A stretch of 64,000 nucleotides of DNA from Alphaproteobacteria bacterium WMHbin7 (GCA_002753155.1 PDZW01000013.1:27590-91589), one strand, 5' to 3'. Positions 8,998 through 18,784 are shown, counted from the stretch's first letter. The notes: a model not told the origin generated them from the sequence alone. Numbers and translations: made by a program.

Positions 8998-10929
8998 ATG
9001 AAATTTCTGGAAGCCGTTGAGGTAGAGGAAAGGATCGGAAAGGTCTGGAACCGGCTGGTCGCCGGTCAGGCCAGTTGGCCCAGCTTCCCTGATGCCGGGG
9101 TGACCTTGGCCTCCGTTCAAACCTCGCTGTCCGTCTTCTTCCACGGGTTGGGGGGCGATCCGGGGCTCAGTCTTGCTCCTGCCGTCAGCCGCTCGTCGGA
9201 GCATCGCCTGACCTGGCGCCAGCGTCTGGGCATGGATAGCGAGCGCTTGTCCATGGCCAGCCGCGACGAACGCAGCCTGTCGCTTCCGGAAAGGCTCGAT
9301 CATTTTCCCGATCCTGGCTTGAATCGCGCCTTGTATTTCTGGCTGGCCGCCTATTTCACAGCGCTGGAGCCGCCAGAGCCTCAATCCGATCCCTTGCTTG
9401 CCGATCTCGATTTTCTAAGAAGGGCGGGTGCTGCCAGCCGTCAGGTGCTGGCGGCCTATCCGGGGCTTGCGGCGCGTCATGCCGCCTTGTGTGCGGCCTT
9501 GCGCTCCTTGCGTCCCAAACGCCCCTTGAACGGAATCGAGCGTGCCGTGAATGAATTGGTGGAAGCCCTTCTGGGTGGGCCGTCCCTGGCCCCTGACCAT
9601 CCCTTTTCGTGTGTTCTGGGCGGTCAGCTTCCTAAGCAGGCGAAAGCATCCTCGGGCTACAAGCCCTTCCTGCCGGTTCCCCTCTGGGGCGAGGCGCTTA
9701 TCCGTCCTCCTCAGGATGAACTGGCCGATGACGGCGAGACGGAGGAAGGCGGGGCCAGCGGCAAGAACAGCGAAGAGTCCGCCAAGCGCTATCTGGCCGA
9801 ACGCCAGGATATGAAGGATGCCGACCGCAAGGACGGGCTCATTCTCAACCGCTTTGAAAAAATCCTGTCCTTTGCCGAGATGATGGCGATCAATCGCAGC
9901 ACCGACGATATGGACGAAGAGGAGGCCAAGAAGGCCGCCGAGGATCTTCAGGTGCTGACGCTGGGCAAGCATTGGCGCAAACCAGCGACCAAGCTGAAGA
10001 TCGATCTCGATCTGGCCCCCAACGCGGCCGATCTGGCCCATCTGACCGGGGAAAATCTCTATCCGGAATGGGATTATCGCCTTCGCGACTATCACCAGGA
10101 TTACTGCCGCGTCCTTACCTCCCAAGCACCGCTCGAAGGCGAGGGTTGGGTGGCCGACGAGTCCGTGAAAAAGCGAATCCGGCGCATTCGCCGCCAGTTT
10201 GAGGCACTCCTCAATCGCCCGGTTCTGCTAAGAGCCCAGCCCGACGGCAGCGAGTTGGACATTGATGCTTTGGTCCGCGCCTCTTCCGATCTCAAGGCCT
10301 GCGGCTACGCCTCCGAGCGGGTGTACCTTCAGCACCGCAAGCAGGAACGCGATCTGGCGGTGGTGGTGCTGGTCGATGCCTCGCTGTCCACCGACGCCTG
10401 GATCGAGAACCGGCGCGTGCTGGATGTCGAGAAAGAGGCGCTGACCGTATTCGCCAATGTTCTGGAAGCCTGCGGCGACAGTTTCTCCATCCTCACCTTC
10501 ACCTCGAAGAAGCGGACCAGCGTCAGGGTGGAAACCATCAAGGGATTCGAAGAGCATTTCTCGGAACAGGTGGTCAAGCGCATCGGCGCCCTGAAGCCCG
10601 GCTATTACACCCGCATCGGCGCTGCCGTTCGACATGCCTCGGCCCAGTTGGAGCAGCGGCCCAACCGTCATCGCCTGCTGCTGGTCATCACGGATGGCAA
10701 GCCCAACGATATCGATCATTACGAGGGCCGCTATGGCCTGGATGATACGCGCAAATCCATCCGCGAGGCCAGGGCTCTGGGCCATAAGGTGTTCGGCGTC
10801 ACCGTGGATCGCAAGGCCCAGGACTATTTCCCCTATCTGTTCGGTCGCGGCTCCTTTGCCATCATTTCGCATCTGGCGCATCTGACCGGGGCCTTGCCGC
10901 GCCTTTACCAGCATCTGGCCGCCGCCTGA
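8998..10929 (+). CDS. norD: NorD, VWA-domain activator of nitric oxide reductase
   Basis: A 643-residue soluble protein with a C-terminal von Willebrand A domain whose MIDAS motif is VDASLSTD (around residues 455-462) followed by TDGKPND. The middle is rich in acidic and charged residues. NorD partners with NorQ in maturation of the NorBC complex. ATG 8998 is taken; an in-frame TTG at 8986 directly after the norQ stop would add four residues. The stop codon is followed immediately by the norE ATG, so translation is probably coupled. Confidence 0.9.
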   Translation: MKFLEAVEVEERIGKVWNRLVAGQASWPSFPDAGVTLASVQTSLSVFFHGLGGDPGLSLAPAVSRSSEHRLTWRQRLGMDSERLSMASRDERSLSLPERLDHFPDPGLNRALYFWLAAYFTALEPPEPQSDPLLADLDFLRRAGAASRQVLAAYPGLAARHAALCAALRSLRPKRPLNGIERAVNELVEALLGGPSLAPDHPFSCVLGGQLPKQAKASSGYKPFLPVPLWGEALIRPPQDELADDGETEEGGASGKNSEESAKRYLAERQDMKDADRKDGLILNRFEKILSFAEMMAINRSTDDMDEEEAKKAAEDLQVLTLGKHWRKPATKLKIDLDLAPNAADLAHLTGENLYPEWDYRLRDYHQDYCRVLTSQAPLEGEGWVADESVKKRIRRIRRQFEALLNRPVLLRAQPDGSELDIDALVRASSDLKACGYASERVYLQHRKQERDLAVVVLVDASLSTDAWIENRRVLDVEKEALTVFANVLEACGDSFSILTFTSKKRTSVRVETIKGFEEHFSEQVVKRIGALKPGYYTRIGAAVRHASAQLEQRPNRHRLLLVITDGKPNDIDHYEGRYGLDDTRKSIREARALGHKVFGVTVDRKAQDYFPYLFGRGSFAIISHLAHLTGALPRLYQHLAAA

Positions 10930-11505
10930 ATGAATGCAAAGCTGAAGGACAATGCCGAATGGGGCGCTCTTTCGGCCCTTCCGGGCAATCCCATGATTTG
11001 GATTCTGATCATCAGTGAACTGGTGGTCTTTGGCCTTGCCCTGATCGGCTTCATGGCTATGCGCTTCCTGAAGCCCGAAATTTTTGCCACCGGTCAAGCG
11101 GCACTCGATTACTGGCTGGGCGGTTTGAATACGATGTTCCTGATCACCAGCGGCTGGTGCGCGGCCCGGGCCGTTCATGCAAGGTCGCGTGACCAGCGCC
11201 AGAAAGCACGTCTCTGGCTGGGAGGGGCCGGAATGTTCGGGGCGGCCTTCCTGGTGGTCAAGCTGGTCGAGTGGAGCGAAAAACTTTCGCAGGGTCACGA
11301 TATCGCTTTCGATGCCTTCTTCACCCTATTCTATCTGATCACGGGTTTTCACGCCGCCCATGTCGTCATGGGGTTGGCCATTCTCGCCATCGTGGGCTGG
11401 TGGGACAGCTTAGAGAATTTGAAGACGGGCACGGCCTTCTGGCACATGGTCGATCTGATCTGGCTGATCATTTTTCCCGTCATATATCTGGCGCGCGGGC
11501 TGTAA
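10930..11505 (+). CDS. norE: NorE, cytochrome c oxidase subunit III-like membrane protein
   Basis: A 191-residue protein with about five transmembrane helices. It shares the subunit III pattern: an early PGNPMIWILIISELVVFGL helix and FHAAHVVMGLAILA and WHMVDLIW His-containing segments. NorE proteins are accessory to NO reductase; they improve NO reduction but are not catalytic. It begins at the base after the norD stop and overlaps norF by one base. Confidence 0.85.
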   Translation: MNAKLKDNAEWGALSALPGNPMIWILIISELVVFGLALIGFMAMRFLKPEIFATGQAALDYWLGGLNTMFLITSGWCAARAVHARSRDQRQKARLWLGGAGMFGAAFLVVKLVEWSEKLSQGHDIAFDAFFTLFYLITGFHAAHVVMGLAILAIVGWWDSLENLKTGTAFWHMVDLIWLIIFPVIYLARGL

Positions 11506-11795
11506 TGACTGAAGAACGAAGACTGTTTCGGGCTTGGCTCATCTTGATGTCGCTGACCCTGGTTTCCCTCCTGGCCGCCTTTGGTGGAGAGGGAATCGAA
11601 GGAGGGAGTGCCCTGTCACTGGCCGTATTGATGGGAACGGCCTTTATCAAGACCCGCCAGGTTCTCGATCATTTCCTGGATTTGAGAGAGGCCAGGGCTG
11701 GCTGGCGCGCCTTCTTCACGCTTCTTCTGGCGGGGCTGCTTTTGATTCTCTTGGGAGTTGGGTTAATTCCCACCCTCATGCAAGAAGCGACGTAG
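11505..11795 (+). CDS. norF: NorF-like small membrane protein (COX4-type)
   Basis: A 96-residue protein with three hydrophobic segments and the COX subunit IV-type middle motif AFIKTRQVLDHFLDLREA. The ATG at 11505 shares its A with the norE TAA. NorF is usually found next to NorE and is needed for full NO reductase activity in Paracoccus-type clusters. The 3' end overlaps the last 33 bases of the convergent crp gene, which is unusual but plausible in this compact locus. Confidence 0.8.
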   Translation: MTEERRLFRAWLILMSLTLVSLLAAFGGEGIEGGSALSLAVLMGTAFIKTRQVLDHFLDLREARAGWRAFFTLLLAGLLLILLGVGLIPTLMQEAT

Positions 11796-12455
11796 TGCCT
11801 CTCTGTCGGTGATGATGATATCGCGTCCCCGGCTTTCGACGCCGACTGACTTCATGCGGGCCAAGGCGCGCGACAGCGATTCGGGCGCAATGCCGATACG
11901 GCTGGCCAGCGTCACCTTGGTCAGGGGCAGGCGCAGCCTTGCTTGCTTGGTATTCTCAGGCGCAAAGGTCAGAAGAAACGAGGCCAGCCGCTGCGCCGGA
12001 GAACGGCTTTTGATCTGGGCGATTTCCTCGGTCATGCGGGCCTGCCAGCGCGCCAGTCCTTTCAGCAAGATCATGGCCAGATGGGGATTCTGTGACAGGT
12101 GCTTCAAAAAAGAAGGGGCGGGCACATGGATCAGCCGCGTGCCGCCCAGGACCTCGCAATTCAGCGGGAACTCGCCTGGCGAGAAGATGGCCGCCTCGGC
12201 GAAGGTCGTGACGGCGGAAAAGACTTCGATGATCGATTGCTGGCCGGTCTTGGTCATGGCGTAGAGATTGACCTGGCCGTCAAGGATGATGAAAAAGCGA
12301 TCCGCCTTGTCGCCCTGGCTGAAGATCAGGGTCTGCCTTGCATAGGAAACCGTATTGGACCCGGACAGAAGAGCCGCAAGGTCGGCCCGCTCGACACCCG
12401 AGAACAGAGGCGCTTTTGAAGCCAGGTCAAGATCGGAAGGTGACAGCCCGCTCAT
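11763..12455 (-). CDS. Crp/Fnr family transcriptional regulator
   Basis: A 230-residue regulator with an N-terminal cNMP-binding-fold domain (about 10-130; IFSQGDKADRFFIILDGQVNL) and a C-terminal helix-turn-helix (LASRIGIAPESLSRALARM). No FNR-type N-terminal cysteines are present, so it is most likely Dnr/NnrR-like. It is downstream of and co-oriented with another crp gene (9-bp gap), and converges on norF with a 33-bp overlap, so antisense interference at the norF 3' end is possible. The ligand is unknown. Confidence 0.78.
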   Translation of the reverse strand: MSGLSPSDLDLASKAPLFSGVERADLAALLSGSNTVSYARQTLIFSQGDKADRFFIILDGQVNLYAMTKTGQQSIIEVFSAVTTFAEAAIFSPGEFPLNCEVLGGTRLIHVPAPSFLKHLSQNPHLAMILLKGLARWQARMTEEIAQIKSRSPAQRLASFLLTFAPENTKQARLRLPLTKVTLASRIGIAPESLSRALARMKSVGVESRGRDIIITDREALRRFLHEGGN

Positions 12456-12464
12456 CCGGTTTTC

Positions 12465-13169
12465 CTAATCGTCGGCAATGCAGAATTGGCGCAGATGCCC
12501 AATGTCGGCAATGGCGACGCTGTTGCCGGGCAGCGAGTCGACGCCGATGCGGGCCAGCTTGCCCAGAGAGCGGGAGAGGCTTTCCGGCTGCATGCCCAAC
12601 TCGTCGGCGATACGCTTCTTGTCATGGGGAAAGTCGATCCTGACTTTCCCAGACGTCTGATCTGTCAGCGACAAAAGATAAATGCCCAAACGCTGCGCCG
12701 TCGTCTTCAGCTTCAACTCGGCGATCTGCTTGACCTGATTGCGCAGGCGCAGGGACAGGACGGATAGGACATGCAGTTGCATGTCGAAGCGAGATTCGAG
12801 CAGATGAAGCAGGTAAGAGGCCGGAATGGCGATGATCCTCGATGGCAAAAGCGTGCGCGCCGTCAGGTCCGAGGGATCATGCGAAAAAACGGAGACATCG
12901 CCCAGAATGGTGTTCTGGCGGCAGATGTCGACGACGCAGGGATGGCCGTCGGCCTCGGTGGACAATTCCACCTGTCCGTCCAGAAGGACGTACAGATTGG
13001 TAACTGGATTGCCTCTTTCGAACAAAAGATGGTCCGCAGGGTAGGCGTCTGTTTGGGAGTGTGCCAGCAGGGTTTGCAGGTCATTCGGGGCAAAGCGCGA
13101 GAAAAAGGGCATGACCTGCAATTCAAGCAGGTTGTCTTCGTCCAGCCGTGAAAATGCACGTTCCGGCAT
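12465..13169 (-). CDS. Crp/Fnr family transcriptional regulator
   Basis: A 234-residue regulator; the ATG at 13169 (MPERAFSRL) is preferred over the longer frame because GGGAG lies just upstream. It has an effector-binding beta-barrel (LLFERGNPVTNLYVLLDGQVEL) and a winged HTH (IADELGMQPESLSRSLGKL). Like its two neighbours it lacks an Fe-S cysteine set. It is the promoter-proximal gene of a two-regulator minus-strand unit downstream of the nor block. No FNR-like box was seen in its upstream region. Confidence 0.78.
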   Translation of the reverse strand: MPERAFSRLDEDNLLELQVMPFFSRFAPNDLQTLLAHSQTDAYPADHLLFERGNPVTNLYVLLDGQVELSTEADGHPCVVDICRQNTILGDVSVFSHDPSDLTARTLLPSRIIAIPASYLLHLLESRFDMQLHVLSVLSLRLRNQVKQIAELKLKTTAQRLGIYLLSLTDQTSGKVRIDFPHDKKRIADELGMQPESLSRSLGKLARIGVDSLPGNSVAIADIGHLRQFCIADD

Positions 13170-13224
13170 GCCTACTCCCTGAAATCGACGGTCTTGTATA
13201 CACGATGATTGGGGGACTTCCTTC

Positions 13225-14445
13225 TCAAAAATTAGGGGAAGAGGATAGGGCCACCTCAAGAGCCTGTGCCAGTTCGTTCATCGGGGGGGCCCAGTCATAG
13301 GGCCGTTCCTGGCGGAAAAGCCGCATCGAGGGGTGCCAGGGCGAGGATTCCCCCGCATCCTGCCAGCGCCAGTCGCCGCCGAAGCGAAGGACCGTCCAGC
13401 AGGGTTTGTTCATGGCTCCTGCCAGATGCGCCAGTGCCGTATCGGCGGTGATCACCAGATCGAGATAGGAAACAACCGCCGCCGTTTCTGAAAAATCGGT
13501 CAGCCGGTGGGTGAAGTTCTCGACTTGGGGCGGTGGCTCCTCGGCCTGTCCGACTTGAAGCGAAAGAAAGCGGATTCCCTGGACGGCCAGCACCGGATCC
13601 AGGGCGCCAACCTCGAAGGAGCGCCGCTCGTCGGCAGGATGTTCGGGGTTGCCGCGCCAGGCGATTCCCACCTTGAATTCCGGACCATTCAGGCGTGGTT
13701 GCCATTTTTCGATAGTTTCAGGATTGGCCGCAAGATAGGGAGGCAGGTCACCGAAAACACCGAACAGATTTGCCAGGGAGAGAAGCGCTATCTGCCGGTC
13801 GGCTCGGATTTCTGTTCCGATGGCATGGATCTCTGCCTTGGGGAAATTGAAGGCGAAGAGAGAAACAAGCCCAGGATGAACCAGCAATATCAGCCTCTTC
13901 ACCCGCTCCAGGGCGGGTTTCAGATAGCGTGCGAAGTGAAGCACGTCGCCCATGCCCTGTTCGGCCCAGACCGCCAGAGTCCCCTCGAAATTTCTGCCGT
14001 CCCATAAGGGCGCATCGACGGGGGGCGTCATGGCGCCCGGGCATAAGAGACGGTTTTCGAAGAGGCGAAAACGTGACTGCCACTGGCCTTGGCGCAGCAG
14101 AGCCAGCGAAAGGTTCCAAGCGGCCAGAACCGACGAGGGTTCAATCTCCAGCGCTTCTTTCAAAAGGGTCGTTGCGTCGGCGGTCTGGCCGAGATCGAGC
14201 AGCACCGAGCCCAGGCTGATCCGCGTGTCGGCGCGTCCGGGATCAAGCTCCAGGGCGTCGAGATAATTCTGGGCCGCTTCGACCCGCCGCCCCAGTGCGG
14301 CCATGGCGTTGCCCAGATTGTGCCGGGCGTCGGCGGAAGACGGGTCGAGCGCCGTCACCATCGCCCAGGCCAGGGCGGCCCCCTTGTTGTCGTTCCTGGC
14401 CCTGGCGGCGGTTGCGCGCTCGACCCATTCTTGCAGTTCAGACAT
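13225..14445 (-). CDS. TPR protein with glycosyltransferase-like C-terminal domain
   Basis: A 406-residue protein. Residues about 1-135 form three or four tetratricopeptide repeats (ADARHNLGNAMAALGR, ADTRISLGSVLLDLGQ). The rest resembles the GT-B-fold glycosyltransferase family 9/41-like domain common in alphaproteobacterial TPR proteins (WAEQGMGDVLHFARYL; VKVGIAWRGNP-like; DLVITADTALAHLAGAMNKPCW). The acceptor is not known. It overlaps the upstream 585-residue paralogue by eight bases and shares its architecture, so the pair probably arose by tandem duplication. Confidence 0.75.
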   Translation of the reverse strand: MSELQEWVERATAARARNDNKGAALAWAMVTALDPSSADARHNLGNAMAALGRRVEAAQNYLDALELDPGRADTRISLGSVLLDLGQTADATTLLKEALEIEPSSVLAAWNLSLALLRQGQWQSRFRLFENRLLCPGAMTPPVDAPLWDGRNFEGTLAVWAEQGMGDVLHFARYLKPALERVKRLILLVHPGLVSLFAFNFPKAEIHAIGTEIRADRQIALLSLANLFGVFGDLPPYLAANPETIEKWQPRLNGPEFKVGIAWRGNPEHPADERRSFEVGALDPVLAVQGIRFLSLQVGQAEEPPPQVENFTHRLTDFSETAAVVSYLDLVITADTALAHLAGAMNKPCWTVLRFGGDWRWQDAGESSPWHPSMRLFRQERPYDWAPPMNELAQALEVALSSSPNF

Positions 14446-16195
14446 AAAGGCCCCTGAGACGTTCGATCACGGCATTGACGGGGGTTGCCCAATCGCCGGG
14501 GGTGGGCTGGCGGAACAACTTGGCGCCAGGATACCATGGCGAGGTTTCTCCCTCCATCTGCCAACGCCAGTCGGGGATATGGGGCAGCAGAATCCACAAG
14601 GGTTTGCCCAGCGCTCCGGCCAGATGGGCAATGGCGCTGTCCGAGGTGATGACCAGATCAAGGGCGGAGACAATGGCGGCAGTCCCTTCGAAACCGCTGC
14701 CGATGGCCGGGTCCTCCTCGTTGCCGAGGTCAAGCGGGCCCTCGGACAATCTCAAAAGCTGCTCGCGTCCGATTCCGGTCTGCAACGAGGCAAGGTTGAT
14801 AGCGGGAAGATCGAGCAGGTCCAGCAAGGGGGCCAGACCCGGTGAGCGGCGCCGGTCGGCGTGATAGCCCGGATTGCCTTGCCAGGCCAGACCGACCCAT
14901 GGCCCCGGGCGTTGCTTGTTGGCGGCCAGACGATTTTTCCAATAAGCCAGACGTTCTGGGTCGGGAGACAGATAGGCTTCACAGCCGTAAGGGGCCTCAA
15001 GGAAGCGTGGTGCAGACAGCAGGGCAAGATGCGCATCGGCCTTGGGCAAAGCGTTGCCCCGTTCGACGACGGCAATCATCGGCAGTGAACGGGTGAATAG
15101 GGATGCCTGCTTGGGATCGGCTTCCAGCACGACATGGCGGGCGCGCTTGGCAAGCATCGGCAGATAGCGGACGAACTGAAAGGCATCGCCCAGCCCTTGT
15201 TCCGCATGGACCAGCAAGGTGCCCTGGGGCAGGGGCTTGCCGTCCCAGGGGGCGCAATTGAAATCGCGTTTGGGGGTGGAGAAGTTTGTCATCTCCCAGC
15301 GCCATTCCGCCTCGTCAAAACCCTCTTTCCAGGCACCTTTCAAAAACAAAACCGTGGATAAATTCCAGTGCGCATCGGCAAAGTTGGGGTCGGTTTCAAC
15401 GGCTTTGCGCAGTATTGTCTCCGCCTCGTCAAGCCGGCCTTGTTCCTTCAAGGAAACGCCCAGATTATTGGTGATGCGCGGATCTTGAGGGGCTGCGTCA
15501 TGGGCTTTTTCGAACAGGTCGGAGGCCTTCGAAAAATCATCCCGGCTCATCGCCAGATTGCCCAGACTGAAAAGGGCTGGCGCGAACTCGGGGTCAACCT
15601 CTAGCGCTTGGTGGAACAGGCGTTCGGCGGCATCGGTTTCGTTGCACCAGAGCCTGATCGTGCCTTGCATGACCAGGGGGGCTGGATTTTCGCTTTCCAG
15701 GAGGCTGGCCATATGAAGAAGCTCATCGGCTTCGTCGTAGCGTTTCAGGCGCATCAGAACGTCGGCCGACTGCATCATGGCCTTGGCGTCATGCTCGTGC
15801 CTTGCAAGGTAATTGCTCCAGGCGTCGCTGGCCTCTTCAAGCCTGCCCAGCATGTCCATAATCTGCGCCAGCTCAAGATGTGGGACGCCAAGCTCTGAAT
15901 CAAGCAGTGCTGCTTTTTTCAGTTGGGGAATGGCCTCTTCAAGGCGGCCCATGAGGCGAAGGGCCTGGCCCAGTCCCAAACGCACCTTCGCCTCATTGGG
16001 CGTCATGTCATAGGCATTGCCGAAGAAATCGAAGGCCTGATTGGCGTGGCCGAGTTTCAGCGCAATCTCGCCAAGGCGGGTCCAGACCCCCGGTTGACGG
16101 GGATTGGTCTGCACAAGCGCCCAAAAGGCGGCCTGGGCTTCCATCAGCCGCCCGGCCTTGAAATGCGCTTCTGCGGTTTCGGTGCCCGGGCTCAT
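14438..16195 (-). CDS. TPR protein with glycosyltransferase-like C-terminal domain
   Basis: A 585-residue protein with an extended TPR solenoid (about residues 1-280; examples PGVWTRLGEIALKLGH and APALFSLGNLAMSRDD) and the same C-terminal domain as the next gene (HAEQGLGDAFQFVRYL; VGLAWQGNPGYHADRRR; DLVITSDSAIAHLAGALGKPLW). Such proteins are thought to glycosylate surface structures or proteins, but the target is unknown. It is between ispE (upstream on the same strand, 9-bp gap) and the paralogue. Confidence 0.75.
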   Translation of the reverse strand: MSPGTETAEAHFKAGRLMEAQAAFWALVQTNPRQPGVWTRLGEIALKLGHANQAFDFFGNAYDMTPNEAKVRLGLGQALRLMGRLEEAIPQLKKAALLDSELGVPHLELAQIMDMLGRLEEASDAWSNYLARHEHDAKAMMQSADVLMRLKRYDEADELLHMASLLESENPAPLVMQGTIRLWCNETDAAERLFHQALEVDPEFAPALFSLGNLAMSRDDFSKASDLFEKAHDAAPQDPRITNNLGVSLKEQGRLDEAETILRKAVETDPNFADAHWNLSTVLFLKGAWKEGFDEAEWRWEMTNFSTPKRDFNCAPWDGKPLPQGTLLVHAEQGLGDAFQFVRYLPMLAKRARHVVLEADPKQASLFTRSLPMIAVVERGNALPKADAHLALLSAPRFLEAPYGCEAYLSPDPERLAYWKNRLAANKQRPGPWVGLAWQGNPGYHADRRRSPGLAPLLDLLDLPAINLASLQTGIGREQLLRLSEGPLDLGNEEDPAIGSGFEGTAAIVSALDLVITSDSAIAHLAGALGKPLWILLPHIPDWRWQMEGETSPWYPGAKLFRQPTPGDWATPVNAVIERLRGLYV

Positions 16196-16204
16196 GGGTT
16201 GAAA

Positions 16205-17059
16205 TTAGCCGATAAGCGGCGCCGGTGCCACCCACCAGCCGGGCTCGTTGAGCAATATCTCCCGGGCGGCCAGGCGCGCCTCGTCCTCCTGGGCGAACAG
16301 GCCGAAGCAGGTCGCCCCGCTGCCCGACATGCGGGCCAGCAGACAGCCGGACTGGGCTTCCAGCGACTTTTGGACCAGAGCGATGGCAGGGACAAGGGAG
16401 ATTGCGGGCAAAGCCAGATCGTTCCTGCGGTCGCGCAGCAGGCGGGCCAGATCTTGAATGCTGGCGGGGGCGGCCTCGAAGGGAGAGGGCGTCGAAAAGG
16501 GTCCCGAGCGGGCCTTGAAAACAGGTGGTGTTGCCAGGGGAATGCGAGGATTGGCCAGAACCAGCCAGGCTTCGGGCAAGGCCGGTGCCGGGGTCAGTCG
16601 CTCGCCGATGCCGCTCATGAAGACGGCCTTGCTCTTCAGGCAGACCGGAACATCCGCACCCAGGGACAGGGCCAATTCGGACAATTGGTGTTCCAGGGGC
16701 TTCACATGCCAAAGCCGGATCAGCGCCTTCAGGGCCGCCGCCGCATCAGCCGAGCCGCCGCCGATGCCCGAGGCGACGGGCAGATTCTTTTCCAAGGTGA
16801 GATGCGCCTTTGCGGGCAGAGAACATGCGTCTGCCAGTTTGCGTGCGGCCTTCAGGACCAGATTGTCCGGCTCGTTCTCCAGCTTTTCCGCCATCGGACC
16901 CGAAAGGGCGAGCGACAGATCGTCGCTGGCCCTGGCCGAAACGCGGTCGCCAACGCCCGCAAAGGCGACAAGACTGTCCAGCTCGTGATAGCCGTCATCT
17001 CGCCGTCCCACGACATGCAGATAGAGGTTAAGCTTGGCGGGCGCGAATTCAGTGATCAC
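16205..17059 (-). CDS. ispE: 4-diphosphocytidyl-2-C-methyl-D-erythritol kinase
   Basis: A 284-residue GHMP kinase. The N-terminus [20 protein letters not shown] is diagnostic for IspE, with the ATP-binding glycine loop [17 protein letters not shown] at about 89-105 and the C-terminal [12 protein letters not shown]. It phosphorylates CDP-methylerythritol in the MEP isoprenoid pathway in the cytoplasm. It follows a TPR lipoprotein gene with a 9-bp gap, an order common in Rhodospirillales. Confidence 0.95.
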   Translation of the reverse strand: MITEFAPAKLNLYLHVVGRRDDGYHELDSLVAFAGVGDRVSARASDDLSLALSGPMAEKLENEPDNLVLKAARKLADACSLPAKAHLTLEKNLPVASGIGGGSADAAAALKALIRLWHVKPLEHQLSELALSLGADVPVCLKSKAVFMSGIGERLTPAPALPEAWLVLANPRIPLATPPVFKARSGPFSTPSPFEAAPASIQDLARLLRDRRNDLALPAISLVPAIALVQKSLEAQSGCLLARMSGSGATCFGLFAQEDEARLAAREILLNEPGWWVAPAPLIG

Positions 17060-17068
17060 GAAAACGGT

Positions 17069-18784
17069 CTATTTCTTGTGATTGGTAAGGCCGCGTTCCA
17101 GTTTGATCTTGACCGCCTGGGCAAGTTCCGGCTCGGGATCGAAGACCAGGGATTTCTTCCACTGGAAGCGGGCCTCGTTCTTGCGGCCCACCGTCCAGTA
17201 GACATCGCCCAGATGGTCATTGATCACGGGGTCTTCGGGTTGCAATTCGGCGGCACGTTCCATGAAGCGCACGGCGCCCTTTAGATCATTCAGGCGATAC
17301 AGCACCCAACCCAAACTGTCGGCGATATAGCCGTCAGTGGGCCTGAGATCGACCGCCTTTTCGATCATCTTGCGGGCGGCGACAAGGTTGACACCCTGCT
17401 CGACCCAGGAATAACCGAGATAGTTCAGCACATAGGGCTGGTCGGGTTCGAGGGCCAGGGCCTGCTTGAAATCGGCCTCGGCCTTCGGCCATTGTTTGGA
17501 GCGCTCGAAGGCGATGCCGCGGGCATACAGAATGGGCCAGTGGCGCTTTTCCAGCCTGCCCATGCGGGAAAGTGCGCGGCTATAGGCATCGGCAGCTTGA
17601 TCGAAGCGTTTGGCCTGACGGCGGATATCGCCCAGGCTGATCAGGGGGTCGAAGCGCTGCGGGCGCTCCGTGGCCAATTGCTCGAGCAGCATCTCAGCCT
17701 CGTCCACCTTCTTCAGGCGGTTGAGATTTTCCGCCAAGCGGATGCGGACGGGCCAGGAAGCTGGCTCACTGGCGGGAATCGAGGCATAGACGGCATCCGC
17801 CTCTTCAAGCCGGTTCATATCCTCGAGAATGCCGCCGATCAGCACCTTCAGCAGGGGAAAATCGGGTTGCAGTTCCTGAGCCAGACGGCACAGCATCAGG
17901 GCGGTGTCGGCGGCTCCGGCCTGCTTGAGCGAGGCGGCGGCGCCGAACAAAGCTTCCGCCATGCCTTCGGCGGCTGTCGAAATGGGCTTGATCCCCTTGG
18001 CGATGGCTTCGGCTTCGGCTTCGGGGTCCAGCATCGAGGAATCGGGGTTGTCGGTGCGGTAGCGTTCGAACAGGGCCTGGGCCTTGTCCTTCTCGCCGCG
18101 CGCCAAATGGAAGGCGCCGACCACGCGCACGGCGCGAAGCGTCAGCCCCGCCGGACTGGCCAGCGTGCTTTCATACAAACGGGCGGCGGCTTCGGGACGG
18201 CCCGCCAGTTCGTTGATGAGCCCTGCATGAAAGCCGTAAAGCGGCATCAGGGCGCTCGACTCCTTCAAGGGGGTCAGCACCTCCAGGGCCTTTTCAATAT
18301 TTTTGTCGCCGAAGTTGGCCCAGGCCTCCAGAAGCGGCACGACAAAGCTGTTCAGCCCGCGCCTGGGCTGCGTCGACAGGCGCCGGGCAGCCTTTGAAAA
18401 ATCGCCGTTCTTGGTGTCACGCACGGTCAGGATATAAACAGCGGGGGCGGCCTCGGGGTCGAGTGACAAAAGCCGCTCGGCCAGCACCTGGGCGCGCAGA
18501 GGTTGCTCTTCGGCTGTTTTCAGCACACTGGCCCGGGTTAGAAGCTCAACATTGTTGGGGTCCTTGGCCAAGGCTTGGTCATAAGCGTCGGCGGCGGTTT
18601 TGGTGTCGTGCAGGTAGGTGGCGTGGCGGGCCGCCAGATACTGACCCGATCCCGAGCCCGCGATCAGCGCCGATCCTTCCTCGGAAACAGAAGCTGGAGG
18701 CGGGGCCGCGCAGGCAGAGAGCCCCAGGGCAAGAGACAGGGCCGCCAGCGACGGGTGCTTGAAACGAATATGGACGAGGGGCAT
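17069..18784 (-). CDS. TPR-repeat lipoprotein
   Basis: A 571-residue protein; start at ATG 18784 chosen because it gives a signal sequence with lipobox LSAC (lipidated Cys at about residue 25), whereas the longer frame runs into the preceding ETF-QO gene. The remainder is TPR and TPR-like helices (NVELLTRASVLKTAEE; YVLNYLGYSWVEQGVN; DGYIADSLGWVLYRLNDLKGA). It resembles the periplasmic TPR protein commonly encoded beside ETF-QO and ispE in alphaproteobacteria. It probably scaffolds an envelope complex; partner unknown. Confidence 0.8.
   Translation of the reverse strand: MPLVHIRFKHPSLAALSLALGLSACAAPPPASVSEEGSALIAGSGSGQYLAARHATYLHDTKTAADAYDQALAKDPNNVELLTRASVLKTAEEQPLRAQVLAERLLSLDPEAAPAVYILTVRDTKNGDFSKAARRLSTQPRRGLNSFVVPLLEAWANFGDKNIEKALEVLTPLKESSALMPLYGFHAGLINELAGRPEAAARLYESTLASPAGLTLRAVRVVGAFHLARGEKDKAQALFERYRTDNPDSSMLDPEAEAEAIAKGIKPISTAAEGMAEALFGAAASLKQAGAADTALMLCRLAQELQPDFPLLKVLIGGILEDMNRLEEADAVYASIPASEPASWPVRIRLAENLNRLKKVDEAEMLLEQLATERPQRFDPLISLGDIRRQAKRFDQAADAYSRALSRMGRLEKRHWPILYARGIAFERSKQWPKAEADFKQALALEPDQPYVLNYLGYSWVEQGVNLVAARKMIEKAVDLRPTDGYIADSLGWVLYRLNDLKGAVRFMERAAELQPEDPVINDHLGDVYWTVGRKNEARFQWKKSLVFDPEPELAQAVKIKLERGLTNHKK

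Noticed and set aside
15923..17284. 453-residue plus-strand frame opposite ispE and the TPR genes
   Set aside because: Gly/Gln-rich shadow of well-supported minus-strand genes; no domain similarity.
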